Source: Phycisphaerae bacterium (GTDB lineage: Bacteria; Planctomycetota; Phycisphaerae; UBA1845; PWPN01). From it: a stretch of 27,351 nucleotides of DNA. The notes under the pieces were generated by a model that searched no databases, was not told where the DNA came from, and saw nothing but the letters and a program-made list of their open reading frames with translations. Below, piece after piece: positions 15,310 to 23,480 of this stretch. How positions within the stretch are numbered: position 1 is the stretch's first letter; the number at the start of each line of letters is the position of its first letter. Location of the stretch: contig DAOOIV010000075.1 of assembly GCA_035384605.1 (NCBI GenBank), positions 1 through 27,351 on the forward strand, written 5' to 3'. Both the position numbers and the translations under genes were made by a program.

Positions 15310-17253
15310 TCACTGCGGCGGGCCGGGCTTGATGTCCTCCTTGGGCGGCAAAGGCGGTGCGGCTGTGTAGGGGCTTGGCCATACCAGACAGAGCGGTTTA
15401 TCCGCCTGGGCCGCACCTGTGGCGGGAGCTGTCGCAGACACTGAGTAGAAAGCCTGTGAACGGTCACCTGCCTTGGAAAGATGCAGTCCGACCAAGGCCA
15501 TCGGCGGCGACTGGATGCCTGCCGGCAGGGCGTAGAACAACGGCTTGTCAGCCGTTTCGCCCGCTCCAGAGGCCGTGTCACCGACGATGAGAGTCATTGC
15601 GCCATCTGCGGACTTATGCTGATAGACCGGCACGCTGCCCGCGAACTGCCGATCGGGCGCGAAAAACGCGATCTTCGGGAAGTCCCGGCCGGGCGTTACA
15701 CTGTCCCACCGCCCCAGCATCTGCTTGCCGGGCTCGAACGAAAGCTCGTACACGGGGGCCGGCAAAGCCAGGCGATCATCGTTCAGGTCGAGCTTATACA
15801 TGATCTGATTGTAGTCATACCACGGTGTGAGCATCGGCGTGCCTGAGACAAAAGCCGTGTACGTGCCCTCAAAATAGATGAACCGCCCGTTATCCTTGGC
15901 GAACAGCGGGTGCTGCTTGGGGTTGTAGAAGCTGTATTTGTCGTGGGTGATGATTTTGCGGCCGTAGACCCACGGCCCCAGCGGCGTGTCGGCCTCGAGA
16001 TACCACAGTTCGCCGAGCATCGATGTGCCCATAATCTCGGAGGCGATCATCACCCATCGCCGGCGGTACTCGTTCCAGCAGACCGAGGACCCGTGCAGTT
16101 GGAAGCGTTTGCCCGTCTCGACGTCGGTCGTCTGGATCAGCGCCTCTTCCTGTTTGAGCAGCCCGTCCTTGATCATCCTGGCAAAGTCGGCCGGTGTGAG
16201 CCCGGGCGTGTTCCTCTTCCATGCATAACGTAACGCACCGTCAGGACGCCGGTCGAACGTGGGAGATTCCACGCTGCTGCCATGGACGAGTGGGGTATAT
16301 GCTTCATAGTTCGCAGAATCTCTTAGCAGCCGGGCGTCGGCAGCGATGCGTACGAACGGGTAGCCGGGGTCATAGTAAACGAACCGTCTGCCATCGACCT
16401 CGCACCTGAACGGATGTCCCGCCGGCCTGACGGGCGCCTTAAGGTCGAATTCGACGACCTTTTCGAAGATCTCCTTCTGGTCATCAAAGAGCATGAGGCC
16501 GCGTTCCTGGGCCTCCATGGCGGTATTGACTCGGGCATACAATGCGTAGAGGCGTTCGCGCCCGGACTCATCGGGCAGGGTAACCAAGCCGTCCAGCCAG
16601 ACGGGTCCGGGACCGGGGTGAGGAGCCATCTCCTTTACGAAGCCGTTGTCGCGAAGGAAGTAGTCGTAATCGATGCCGACGTCCGGATCGAGTCCGCCGG
16701 CCGAGGGCAGGGCCGAGGTGGCCCCGGTCATGTGAAAATTGCCCAGCGGGTAGGCCGGCCAGCTCGTGTCACCCCACATCCAGAAGAGCCTGCCGCGATA
16801 GACCGCCCCTTGTATGCTGTCACAGCCGAGGACCCGCCCATGCAACAGCGGTTCTCTGATCGGGGGTTTCAGCCCGAGCAGGACGGTGTCGCGGTAGATG
16901 CCGCCGCCAGTGAGGCGGTACAGCCGTTGGGCGACGTTGATCCGGTTGATCTTGAGGACGGTGCTGCCGCCGGGTTTGATGTCCAGGGCCGTCCCGGCCA
17001 TGCCGAAACCGTCCTTGGGATACTCATAGCCGTGGCTCTTGACGGTGAAGAACACTCGCTGATCCATGAGTCCGGGCTCATAGAAAGCGACCAGGCCGTT
17101 GCTGTCCGTGTAGTAGCGGACATTGTGGGTGGTCGTCAGCTCCACCAGTGGGACGCCCCGGCCGGTCTGGGCGTCAACGACCTGGATCTTGAAGTAGTCC
17201 GCGGGCGACAGTACCGCCAACCGGCAGATCAGCAGCAACTGGCACAACAGCAT
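15310..17253 (-). CDS. Secreted beta-propeller (GH43/DUF4185-like) protein
   Basis: The frame is open up to 17466, but ATG 17253 is preferred. It gives a 647-residue protein, has GGAGG 10 nt upstream, starts a hydrophobic export signal (MLLCQLLLICRLAVLS) and avoids overlap with the divergent gene at 17407. Residues about 18-110 form a carboxypeptidase-regulatory/transthyretin-like beta domain (DYFKIQVVDAQTGRGVPLVEL). From about 135 onward repeated motifs such as GAVYRGRLFWMWGDTS, VWLDGLVTL, RFVYYDPGYPFVRI, CWNEYRRRWVMI and GELWYLEADTPLGPW look like blades of the five-bladed propeller used by GH43, GH32 and DUF4185 proteins. A glycosidase or glycan-binding role is inferred from the fold and the neighbouring enzymes. 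No catalytic triad could be placed with confidence. The C-terminus is Pro-rich. Confidence 0.65.
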   Translation of the reverse strand: MLLCQLLLICRLAVLSPADYFKIQVVDAQTGRGVPLVELTTTHNVRYYTDSNGLVAFYEPGLMDQRVFFTVKSHGYEYPKDGFGMAGTALDIKPGGSTVLKINRINVAQRLYRLTGGGIYRDTVLLGLKPPIREPLLHGRVLGCDSIQGAVYRGRLFWMWGDTSWPAYPLGNFHMTGATSALPSAGGLDPDVGIDYDYFLRDNGFVKEMAPHPGPGPVWLDGLVTLPDESGRERLYALYARVNTAMEAQERGLMLFDDQKEIFEKVVEFDLKAPVRPAGHPFRCEVDGRRFVYYDPGYPFVRIAADARLLRDSANYEAYTPLVHGSSVESPTFDRRPDGALRYAWKRNTPGLTPADFARMIKDGLLKQEEALIQTTDVETGKRFQLHGSSVCWNEYRRRWVMIASEIMGTSMLGELWYLEADTPLGPWVYGRKIITHDKYSFYNPKQHPLFAKDNGRFIYFEGTYTAFVSGTPMLTPWYDYNQIMYKLDLNDDRLALPAPVYELSFEPGKQMLGRWDSVTPGRDFPKIAFFAPDRQFAGSVPVYQHKSADGAMTLIVGDTASGAGETADKPLFYALPAGIQSPPMALVGLHLSKAGDRSQAFYSVSATAPATGAAQADKPLCLVWPSPYTAAPPLPPKEDIKPGPPQ

Positions 17254-17290
17254 TGGGTGGTGTCCTCCGAGGCAATGGGGACAACTACTT

Positions 17291-17327
17291 GCACTTGGCG
17301 AGAGTTGTACCCGCTTGGGGCAAGTGC
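17291..17327. promoter_or_regulatory. Inverted repeat in divergent promoter region
   Basis: GCACTTG (17291-17297) and CAAGTGC (17321-17327) form a perfect 7-bp inverted repeat with a 23-nt spacer, extendable with a small bulge to CTTGCACTTG / CAAGTGC..GCAAG. It lies between the divergent propeller (17253, -) and M55 peptidase (17407, +) genes, upstream of the predicted promoter of the latter. It could be an operator for either gene; no regulator gene is nearby. Confidence 0.4.
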
Positions 17328-17337
17328 GGCAAGGCGA

Positions 17338-17368
17338 TTGGCGGTCGCCGGCGGTTCGTTGGTATACT
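17338..17368 (+). promoter_or_regulatory. Putative promoter of the M55 peptidase gene
   Basis: TATACT (17363-17368) is preceded directly by TGG, giving a near-extended -10. TTGGCG (17338-17343) lies 19 nt upstream as a weak -35. Transcription from about 17375 would leave a 32-nt leader with GAGGAGGAG before the ATG at 17407. Confidence 0.4.
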
Positions 17369-17406
17369 GCAACCTCGGTTTTCGGCTGAGGAGGAGCACC
17401 TGACGC

Positions 17407-18222
17407 ATGAATATCTTCATCTCCGCCGACATGGAAGGTATCTGCGGCGTATTCGGCCTGCATCAATGGGAATCAGGCGGATCCGGTTATGAGCGGGCAT
17501 GCGAGTGGATGGCAGCAGAGGTGAACGCCGCTATTGAAGGAGCCGTGGCGGCCGGTGCCCGTCGGATTGTTGTCAAAGATGCCCATTGTGACGGGAACAA
17601 CATTGATCTGGAAAAGCTTCATCCTGCGGCTGAGCTGATCAGCGGCTGGGGACCGCTCAACAGCATGGTCGAAGGCATCAGCCCCGAGTTTCACGCCCTG
17701 ATTCTGATCGGCTATCACGCCCGGGCAGCCACGGCCGACGCCACGTTTGCACATACCTGGTCGCGGAACGTTCTGGAACTGCGGGTCAACGGAACGCCGG
17801 TGGGCGAAGCGGAGTGGGCGGCGGCGTTTGCCGGACATTTCGGCGTGCCGGTGGCGATGATCACGGGAGATGACAAGCTGGCCGACCAAGTGCGCGAGAC
17901 CATCCCGGCAGGTTTCGAGTTTGTGGTGACCAAGACAGGCTGGTCCTTCAACGCCGCCCAGATGCGGCCGATCGCCATGGTTCGACAGGAAATACGCGAG
18001 ACGACCGGAAGGGTTTTGTCGCAACCACGTCGTCTACCCGTGTACCGCCCATCGCTGCCGGCAACGATCACCGTACGTTTTCGCCAGTGGGAGGGTCTTC
18101 ACGCCTGCGAGGCGCTCCCCAACGTCAGGCGACTCAGCGTGGACACTTTCGAATACGCGGCCGCCGATTTCATCGAAGCCCACAAGTACTTCTCGACACT
18201 GAATCGCCTGGCCAAGCCTTGA
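17407..18222 (+). CDS. dppA: M55 family D-aminopeptidase (DppA-like)
   Basis: A 271-residue cytosolic protein of normal family length, starting at ATG 17407 with GAGGAGGAG about 10 nt upstream. It begins MNIFISADMEGICG, with zinc-ligand residues D8 and E10. KDAHCDGNN supplies H60, LIGYHA supplies H104, and E134 in NGTPVGEAEW completes the binuclear metal site known from Bacillus subtilis DppA. M55 enzymes assemble into decamers and remove N-terminal D-amino acids from small peptides, for example products of peptidoglycan turnover. Its position beside the carbohydrate genes may mean use of peptide side chains released from cell-wall material; that link is inference. It has its own predicted promoter and no close downstream partner. 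Confidence 0.9.
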   Translation: MNIFISADMEGICGVFGLHQWESGGSGYERACEWMAAEVNAAIEGAVAAGARRIVVKDAHCDGNNIDLEKLHPAAELISGWGPLNSMVEGISPEFHALILIGYHARAATADATFAHTWSRNVLELRVNGTPVGEAEWAAAFAGHFGVPVAMITGDDKLADQVRETIPAGFEFVVTKTGWSFNAAQMRPIAMVRQEIRETTGRVLSQPRRLPVYRPSLPATITVRFRQWEGLHACEALPNVRRLSVDTFEYAAADFIEAHKYFSTLNRLAKP

Positions 18223-18951
18223 TCGACAAAGCGGAAAGCGGGCTGATCCTGCTTTGCAGCCCAATGCCAAGCAAGCCGCTGAAAGAGAGCCCGCCTCGTG
18301 TGTTGACGAATCACATGGAGACGCCACCGCGTAATCTTGCAGCGAGGGGCAATCCGCAGGCGTTCAGCGCATCCAGCCGAGTTGTCGAAGCCCTTTCTGG
18401 CAAAGGCCCTGCACGTCAAACCAGCCAATCAGCCTCTGCGTTGCGTACGGCAGCGCCCGGGAATGAAGAATGGCGAATGCAGAATTGAGAACGGGGTTTG
18501 TTCCCCCCGAGCGGCGAAATGCACCGGCATAGTGTTTCCGTTCGAGCCAAGAGTCTCGAGAGGTAGATCGTCTCCATGGCTCCTTCCGATCTTTCCCGGT
18601 CGGTCTTATGCAACCGGAAGGCAGGACCGTCCCAAGGGCACCAACGTCCGGGCCTGGGCGCTGATCTGGGACACGTTGCCAGGAGGCGCAACCATCGTCG
18701 CCCGTGCCGGCATCGACCTCGCCGCCAGCTGTCTGTGCGGCCTCCGTCAGCATACCGGCCACGCTCCGGCCAATGGCATTCGGAGGCACGGCACTGATGA
18801 AAAGGTGATCCTGGCAGCGAGAGCAAGAACCCGCGAATGAGGCGCGCCTCGCGACTGCCCGCCACCCGGCGGCAGGCCTGCGCAGACCGCCATCGGACAC
18901 GCGACGTGCCCGCGCGCGAAATGCAAGCGTTCAGGTCGGTCGAGCCGCTGA
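18223..18951. other. Gene-free stretch between convergent genes, with repeats
   Basis: About 730 nt between the end of the M55 gene (+) and the end of the EF-G-like gene (-). Overlapping frames of up to 178 codons occur on both strands but show no recognisable domain, no good ribosome binding site and Arg/Ser/Gly-rich composition. The only clear structure is the heptad repeat at 18461-18495. Confidence 0.5.
18461..18495. repeat. Heptad tandem repeat (GAANNNN type)
   Basis: Five successive 7-nt units begin with GAA at an exact 7-nt step: GAATGAA, GAATGGC, GAATGCA, GAATTGA, GAACGGG. The first three share GAATG. Similar 7-nt periodic arrays with another core lie at 27191-27218 and perhaps near 10828. 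Confidence 0.65.
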
Positions 18952-20985
18952 TCAGGCCCTTGCCTCTTCGCGGGCTTTTCTGGCGTTCTCGATGATCTGC
19001 TGCTGGATGTTGCCGGGAACGTTCTCGTAGTGCGACAGTTCCATAGTAAAGCTGCCTTGGCCTCCGGTGATGCTGGACAGCCGCGAGTGGTAGTCGGACA
19101 TCTCGGCAAGCGGAACCCGGGCGGAAATGACGCTCAGGCCGCCAGGGAGCATTTCCTGGCCTTCCGGCCGACCGCGACGCGACGCGAGATCGCCCTGGAT
19201 GTCTCCCACCTTATCGTTCGGAACGGTCACCTCGACGTGCACGATCGGCTCCAGGAGCACCGGCTTGCACTGCATGAAGGCCTTCTTGAAGGCCTCGCGG
19301 CCGGCGATCTGAAACGCGATGTCCTTGCTATCAACGGGGTGCGTCTTGCCGTCAGTCAGCCGCACTTTCACGTCGACGACCGGATAGCCGGCGAGCACGC
19401 CCTCCTTCATCTGGGCCTGAATACCCTTGTCCACACTCGGGCGGAACGACAGGTCGATCGCTCCGCCAAAGATTTCGTCAATGAACTCATAGCCCGCGCC
19501 GCGCTCGTTCGGCTCCATGGCAATGATGACCCTGGCGAACTGGCCTGCACCGCCGGTCTGCTTCTTGTGCGTGTACTCGACGTCCTTGGTGCTGCCGGTG
19601 ATCGTCTCGCGATAAGGGATCTTGGGCGGCTTGGTATTGACCTCGAGCTTAAAGTACTGAGCCATGCGCGACAGAATCGACCGCAAATGCAGGTCGCCCA
19701 CACCGCGGATCACCAGTTCGTGCGTCACCGTGTCGCGATCGGCGATGAAGCAGGGGTCTTCATCACAGAATCGAGCCAGGGCCCCGCTGACCTTGTCGGC
19801 GTCACCGCGACTCTTGGGCTCAATGGCCAACGAGAACATCGGGTGCGGGAACTTAGGCATGGCGATGGTCCCGCCGCCGGCCTCGAATCGCACGACGTCG
19901 CCGATGTGGGCCTCGATTTTGGCCATGGCGATGATGTCGCCGGCAATTCCCTCATCGATCTCGGGGTGCTCGGCCCCCTGCAGCTTGTGGAGCTGTCCGG
20001 GCCGCTGCGATTTTCGATCGTCGCCAACATAGATCTGCGAATCGGACTTGAGGCTGCCGGCATGGATCCGGCAGACGGAATACTTGATATTGCTCTTTGG
20101 GTCACTGAAGACCTTGAAAACCTGCCCCACGAGCTTCTCGTTCCTGTCGGGCCTGACGGGCGTTTCAGTTTCATCGACCTTGAGAACGCGCTGTTTGCCT
20201 TCGAGGGGTGAAGGGGCAAATTCGGCGATAACGTCAAGGAGTTCAGACACGCCCACCTCACCGCGAGCGTCGGTGAACAGGATGGGAACGAAGGTTCCGG
20301 CCACGATCGCTTTGGCTACTACGGCGCCAAGCCTGGTCACGTCGACCTCGCCGGTTTCGAGATACTGCTCCATCATAGCCTCGTCGGCCTCGACGACGCG
20401 TTCGATCAGAGCGGTATGCGCCGAGGCCACATCCAGAATATCCGCCTGGCCGTCGCTCTGCTGGAAACAGTCGATCACCGCCCTACCCTTTTTGGCCGGC
20501 AGGTTCATCGGCTGGCACTCGTTGCCGAAGAGTTCCTGCACGGCGGCGACGACGCCGGCGCAGTCGGGGTTGGCCTCGATCTTGTTGATCACGATCATTC
20601 TGCCAAGGCCGTGCTCCTTGGCCCGCTCCATCATCCGGCGGGTGTTGACTTCGATGCCCGCCGTGGCCGAGATAACGCAAATGGCCGTTTCGACGCCGGC
20701 CAAGGCTGCGATCGCGGGGCCGATGAAATCCGGAGCGCCGGGGGTATCCACAACGTTGATCTGCCTGCCCTTGTGGGTGACGTGTATAAGGGCGGAATCA
20801 ATCGAGCAACCTCGGTTCTTCTCCTCGTCCATGAAGTCGAGGTAGCTGCTCTTGGCATTGACGTCGCCCAACCGGTTGGTCGTCCCAGTCGCATGAAGGA
20901 TGGCGTCGCCCAGCGACGTCTTACCCGAGGATTGGTGGCCGACGAGGGCCACGTTCCGGATGTCAGTCGTACTGTAGTTTGGCAT
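18952..20985 (-). CDS. Elongation factor G-like GTPase (EF-G paralogue)
   Basis: A 677-residue protein, slightly shorter than canonical EF-G; ATG at 20985 has GGAG 6 nt upstream. The GTPase motifs are GHQSSGKT (16-23), NRGCSI (57-62, in place of the usual RGITI), DTPG (80-83) and NKIE (134-137, in place of NKxD). The order of later domains follows EF-G: a domain II region near 290-370, the RGVGDLHL motif of domain III, domain IV with GDIQGDLASRRGRPEGQ, and a C-terminal domain V (RLSSITGGQGSFTMELSHYENVP). The divergent G motifs fit the secondary EF-G-like group found beside a housekeeping copy in many bacteria. Members may act in ribosome recycling, stress translation or an unknown role. It is not the fusA of an str operon, because no rpsL, rpsG or tuf gene flanks it. 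Confidence 0.88.
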   Translation of the reverse strand: MPNYSTTDIRNVALVGHQSSGKTSLGDAILHATGTTNRLGDVNAKSSYLDFMDEEKNRGCSIDSALIHVTHKGRQINVVDTPGAPDFIGPAIAALAGVETAICVISATAGIEVNTRRMMERAKEHGLGRMIVINKIEANPDCAGVVAAVQELFGNECQPMNLPAKKGRAVIDCFQQSDGQADILDVASAHTALIERVVEADEAMMEQYLETGEVDVTRLGAVVAKAIVAGTFVPILFTDARGEVGVSELLDVIAEFAPSPLEGKQRVLKVDETETPVRPDRNEKLVGQVFKVFSDPKSNIKYSVCRIHAGSLKSDSQIYVGDDRKSQRPGQLHKLQGAEHPEIDEGIAGDIIAMAKIEAHIGDVVRFEAGGGTIAMPKFPHPMFSLAIEPKSRGDADKVSGALARFCDEDPCFIADRDTVTHELVIRGVGDLHLRSILSRMAQYFKLEVNTKPPKIPYRETITGSTKDVEYTHKKQTGGAGQFARVIIAMEPNERGAGYEFIDEIFGGAIDLSFRPSVDKGIQAQMKEGVLAGYPVVDVKVRLTDGKTHPVDSKDIAFQIAGREAFKKAFMQCKPVLLEPIVHVEVTVPNDKVGDIQGDLASRRGRPEGQEMLPGGLSVISARVPLAEMSDYHSRLSSITGGQGSFTMELSHYENVPGNIQQQIIENARKAREEARA

Positions 20986-21070
20986 CTAAATCTCCGCTCG
21001 CAGCAAACGACCCGGTACCCACCGTCCGGGTAACAAACGAATTCCAGGTCAAGTCGGCAACAGCCCGGCT

Positions 21071-21098
21071 ATTGTATTGAGATTGATACTTGCCACAA
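21071..21098 (-). promoter_or_regulatory. Putative promoter of the EF-G-like gene
   Basis: On the minus strand TTGTGG (21093-21098) and TACAAT (21071-21076) are 16 nt apart in a locally AT-richer patch. Transcription from about 21064 would give a leader of about 80 nt to ATG 20985. Confidence 0.42.
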
Positions 21099-21410
21099 GG
21101 GCGGACTGAGCTGCGATCGAGCATGGGGCCACAACAGTCCGGACGGCCCGTTCCGAACCTCGAGCGCGAGCAAAGGGCCAGGCCGCAACCCGAGCGCTCT
21201 GCGATCCAGGAGCATGCGCGCAAGCCGCACAGATGCCTGGCCGTAAGATTTCCGACTCTCGCGGACGCTTCGAGTATTGTTGACGAATCCGGCGGGGGCA
21301 TGGTTCGGGTTTCACCGGCGGCCTTGTCCGCGGCGATGAGGGAACGCTCGCAGACAGCCCGTTGTTGGCCCCGGCCAAGAGTGTCCGCGGGTCTTCCAGC
21401 ATCCATGTTC

Positions 21411-21438
21411 TTGACGCTCATGGGCACGGCCGTATAGT
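21411..21438 (+). promoter_or_regulatory. Putative sigma-70-like promoter of the enolase-like/ftsB operon
   Basis: TTGACG (21411-21416) and TATAGT (21433-21438) are separated by 16 nt, the best -35/-10 pair seen in the window. Transcription would start near 21445, giving an 80-nt leader to ATG 21525. Confidence 0.55.
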
Positions 21439-21524
21439 GGCGACCGGCGAGCCTGGGACAAGCCGGCTGGTGACCCGGGGCGCAGACTTCAAGCCTTCCT
21501 TTTGTATCGAGAGCAAGACTCGCA

Positions 21525-22829
21525 ATGTCATCAACAGCAATCGTTTACGTCAACGGCAGAGAAATCCTGGATTCTTGCGGCAACCCGACCATTGAAGCCA
21601 CCGTCGTGCTGGAGAACGAGTGTGTGGGGCAGGCCTCAGTTCCGTCGGGGAGGTCCAAAGCCGCAGATGAGGCGGTCGAGCTTCGCGACGGGGACATGGC
21701 GCGATACGGGGGCATGGGCGTACTGAAAGCCGTTGAAAACATCAACGAGAGGATCGCCGAAGCCATCTTGGGGCTCGATGCCTGCGACCAGGAGTCGGTG
21801 GACCGGGAGATGATCAATCTCGATGGCAGCCCCAACAAGGGCAACCTCGGGGCCAATGCCATCCTGGCAGTCTCGATGGCAGTGGCCAAGGCGGCTGCCG
21901 AGGCGTGCAAACTGCCGCTCTTCCGATACCTTGGTGGGGTAAGTGCCCATGTCATGCCAGTCCCGATGATGAACATGCTCGACGGGGGCCGGCGCGCCGA
22001 CAACAACGTGGATTTCCAGGAATTCCTGATTCAACCGTGGGGTGCCCCGACCTTCCGCGAAGCCTTGCGGTGGAGTGCCGAGATCCAGCAAACCCTCGCA
22101 AGTATTCTGAGCGAAAGGGGTTACAGCGTTTCCGTCGGTGATGAAGGTGGTTTTGCCCCGAAGCTCAAGAACAATGATGAGGCTTTCGAGCTGATGGCCA
22201 TGGCCGTGGAGAAAGCCGGCTACAAGCTGGGCGAGCAGATCTTTTTTGCCCTGGATCCGGCCATGAGTGAGCTATTCGGTGAGGCCAAGGCCAAGGGCAA
22301 GGTAGGGTATTGCCTCTTCAAGAGCGATCCGGACCGGATCCTCGGCAGCGACGAGGTGATCGACTGCTGGCTGGCTCTATGCAGGAAATGGCCTCTTCGC
22401 AGCCTTGAAGACGGGCTGGCCGAGGACGACAGGGACGGTTGGAAGAAACTGACCGCCAGCCTGGGTGGGAAGATCCAGCTTGTCGCGGATGACCTGTGTT
22501 CGACCCTCATGAATCGCCTTGGGCGAGGGTTTCGGGAAGGGATCGCCAACAGCATCCTGGTCAAAACCGACCAGATCGGGTGCCTGACCGAAACGCTCAA
22601 CACCATCAATCTGGCCATGCGAAACGGCTATACGACGGTGGTCAGTCACGGAAGCGGCGAAACTGAAGACACCACAATTGCCGATATTGCAGTAGCGACG
22701 AATGCCGGTCAGATCAAGGCCGGCGGCGTCAGACGGAGCGATCGGGTCGCAAAGTACAACCAGTTGCTCCGTATCGAGGAACACCTCGGAGACGAGGCCG
22801 TCTTCGGAGGCACGTTCTGGAACAAGTAA
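21525..22829 (+). CDS. Divergent enolase-family protein with altered active site
   Basis: At 434 residues it has normal enolase length and aligns end to end with enolase (REILDSCGNPTIEATV at the start, SDRVAKYNQLLRIEEHLG near the end). Metal ligands are kept: D244 (FALD), E295 (SLEDGL), D322 (VADDL). So are the acid/base residues E166, E207 (DEGG), K347 (SILVK) and K398 (GQIKAG), and H375. However, the flexible loop SGAST reads SGRSK (41-45), the catalytic-site His of NGG-x-H is Arg157 (DGGRR), and the phosphate-binding Arg of SHRSGE is Gly376 (SHGSGE). Enolase converts 2-phosphoglycerate to phosphoenolpyruvate. These changes may alter or abolish that activity, so a different substrate or a weak enolase is possible. 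The ribosome binding site is weak (GAGAGC). The FtsB-like gene follows after 21 bp. Confidence 0.85.
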   Translation: MSSTAIVYVNGREILDSCGNPTIEATVVLENECVGQASVPSGRSKAADEAVELRDGDMARYGGMGVLKAVENINERIAEAILGLDACDQESVDREMINLDGSPNKGNLGANAILAVSMAVAKAAAEACKLPLFRYLGGVSAHVMPVPMMNMLDGGRRADNNVDFQEFLIQPWGAPTFREALRWSAEIQQTLASILSERGYSVSVGDEGGFAPKLKNNDEAFELMAMAVEKAGYKLGEQIFFALDPAMSELFGEAKAKGKVGYCLFKSDPDRILGSDEVIDCWLALCRKWPLRSLEDGLAEDDRDGWKKLTASLGGKIQLVADDLCSTLMNRLGRGFREGIANSILVKTDQIGCLTETLNTINLAMRNGYTTVVSHGSGETEDTTIADIAVATNAGQIKAGGVRRSDRVAKYNQLLRIEEHLGDEAVFGGTFWNK

Positions 22830-22850
22830 CGGCCGGACAGAGGTTCGGGC

Positions 22851-23480
22851 ATGGACGCCGACACTTGCCCAACCGAGCAGGACAACCAGACCGCTATCCA
22901 CCCCGAACAGGGCGCCCAAGGCGGCGGTCGGGCGGACAGCCCCGGGGGCGTTGTCGCCCAGCATTGCATCATGTTCTGGGCGCTGACGGTGCTGGCCATG
23001 GCCGTTTTCGCCCCCTGCGTGCTGGCTCCCATTTATGCTGAAACCGAACAGATCATGGAGACGGAACAGAAGCTGGAACGGCTGGTGGCGGACCTGAAGG
23101 ATCAGGCAAATCGAAATGAAGAGCGGATCAAGGCCATCAAGGCGGATCCGCAGGTCAACCAGCGGATCATCCGCCGCGAACTGAACTACCGGTTTGAAGG
23201 GGAACAGATCATCCAGTGGCCGGCAGCGGAGTTGGCCAGCACAAGGCTGGATCTATCGATGCTGGAAGGTGCACAGGAACCCCTTCCGCCGATCAACCCC
23301 TATCCGGCGTGGGTGCTGAGACTCAGGCAATGGCTTCCGGCCTGGCCGTGGCACAAGCTTTTCGTCGAATCTCCCAACCGCGAGCTGCTGGCGATCATGG
23401 CCGCCGGACTGCTGGCGACGGCGTTTTTTCTTTATGGTCCGCTGCCGCCGATCGCCGGACCACAAAGAGACGATCGCTGA
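22851..23480 (+). CDS. FtsB/DivIC-like septum-formation membrane protein with extra C-terminal helix
   Basis: A 209-residue protein starting 21 bp after the enolase-like gene, so probably co-transcribed. After a 35-residue polar cytoplasmic tail comes a membrane helix (about 39-62), a coiled coil (63-95, ETEQKLERLVADLKDQANRN) and the short element RRELNYRFEGEQII (108-121), which resembles the conserved region after the coiled coil in FtsB/DivIC. These proteins bridge FtsL and FtsQ in the divisome. Unlike usual FtsB (about 100 residues, one helix), this protein has a Pro/Trp-rich linker and a second hydrophobic helix (178-197). An enolase-ftsB neighbourhood is common in bacteria and supports the call. 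Many planctomycetes lack FtsZ, so its role here could differ. Confidence 0.65.
   Translation: MDADTCPTEQDNQTAIHPEQGAQGGGRADSPGGVVAQHCIMFWALTVLAMAVFAPCVLAPIYAETEQIMETEQKLERLVADLKDQANRNEERIKAIKADPQVNQRIIRRELNYRFEGEQIIQWPAAELASTRLDLSMLEGAQEPLPPINPYPAWVLRLRQWLPAWPWHKLFVESPNRELLAIMAAGLLATAFFLYGPLPPIAGPQRDDR

Larger units (their letters stand above)
20986..21524. other. Divergent intergenic region between EF-G-like and enolase-like genes
   Basis: This 539-nt region contains a predicted promoter facing each way (21071-21098 minus, 21411-21438 plus). Frames of about 115 codons on both strands lack ribosome binding sites and known motifs and are considered non-coding. Confidence 0.5.

Noticed and set aside
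17254..17466. Upstream extension of the propeller protein to a start at 17466
   Set aside because: It would overlap the start of the divergent M55 gene and place 71 Cys/His-rich residues before an obvious signal sequence.
18337..18900. Overlapping frames of 167 (+) and 178 (-) codons between the M55 and EF-G-like genes
   Set aside because: No ribosome binding site or domain is visible, composition is biased, and a heptad repeat runs through both frames.
19030..20211. 393-codon plus-strand frame opposite the EF-G-like gene
   Set aside because: It is antisense to a well-supported EF-G homologue and has no motif of its own.
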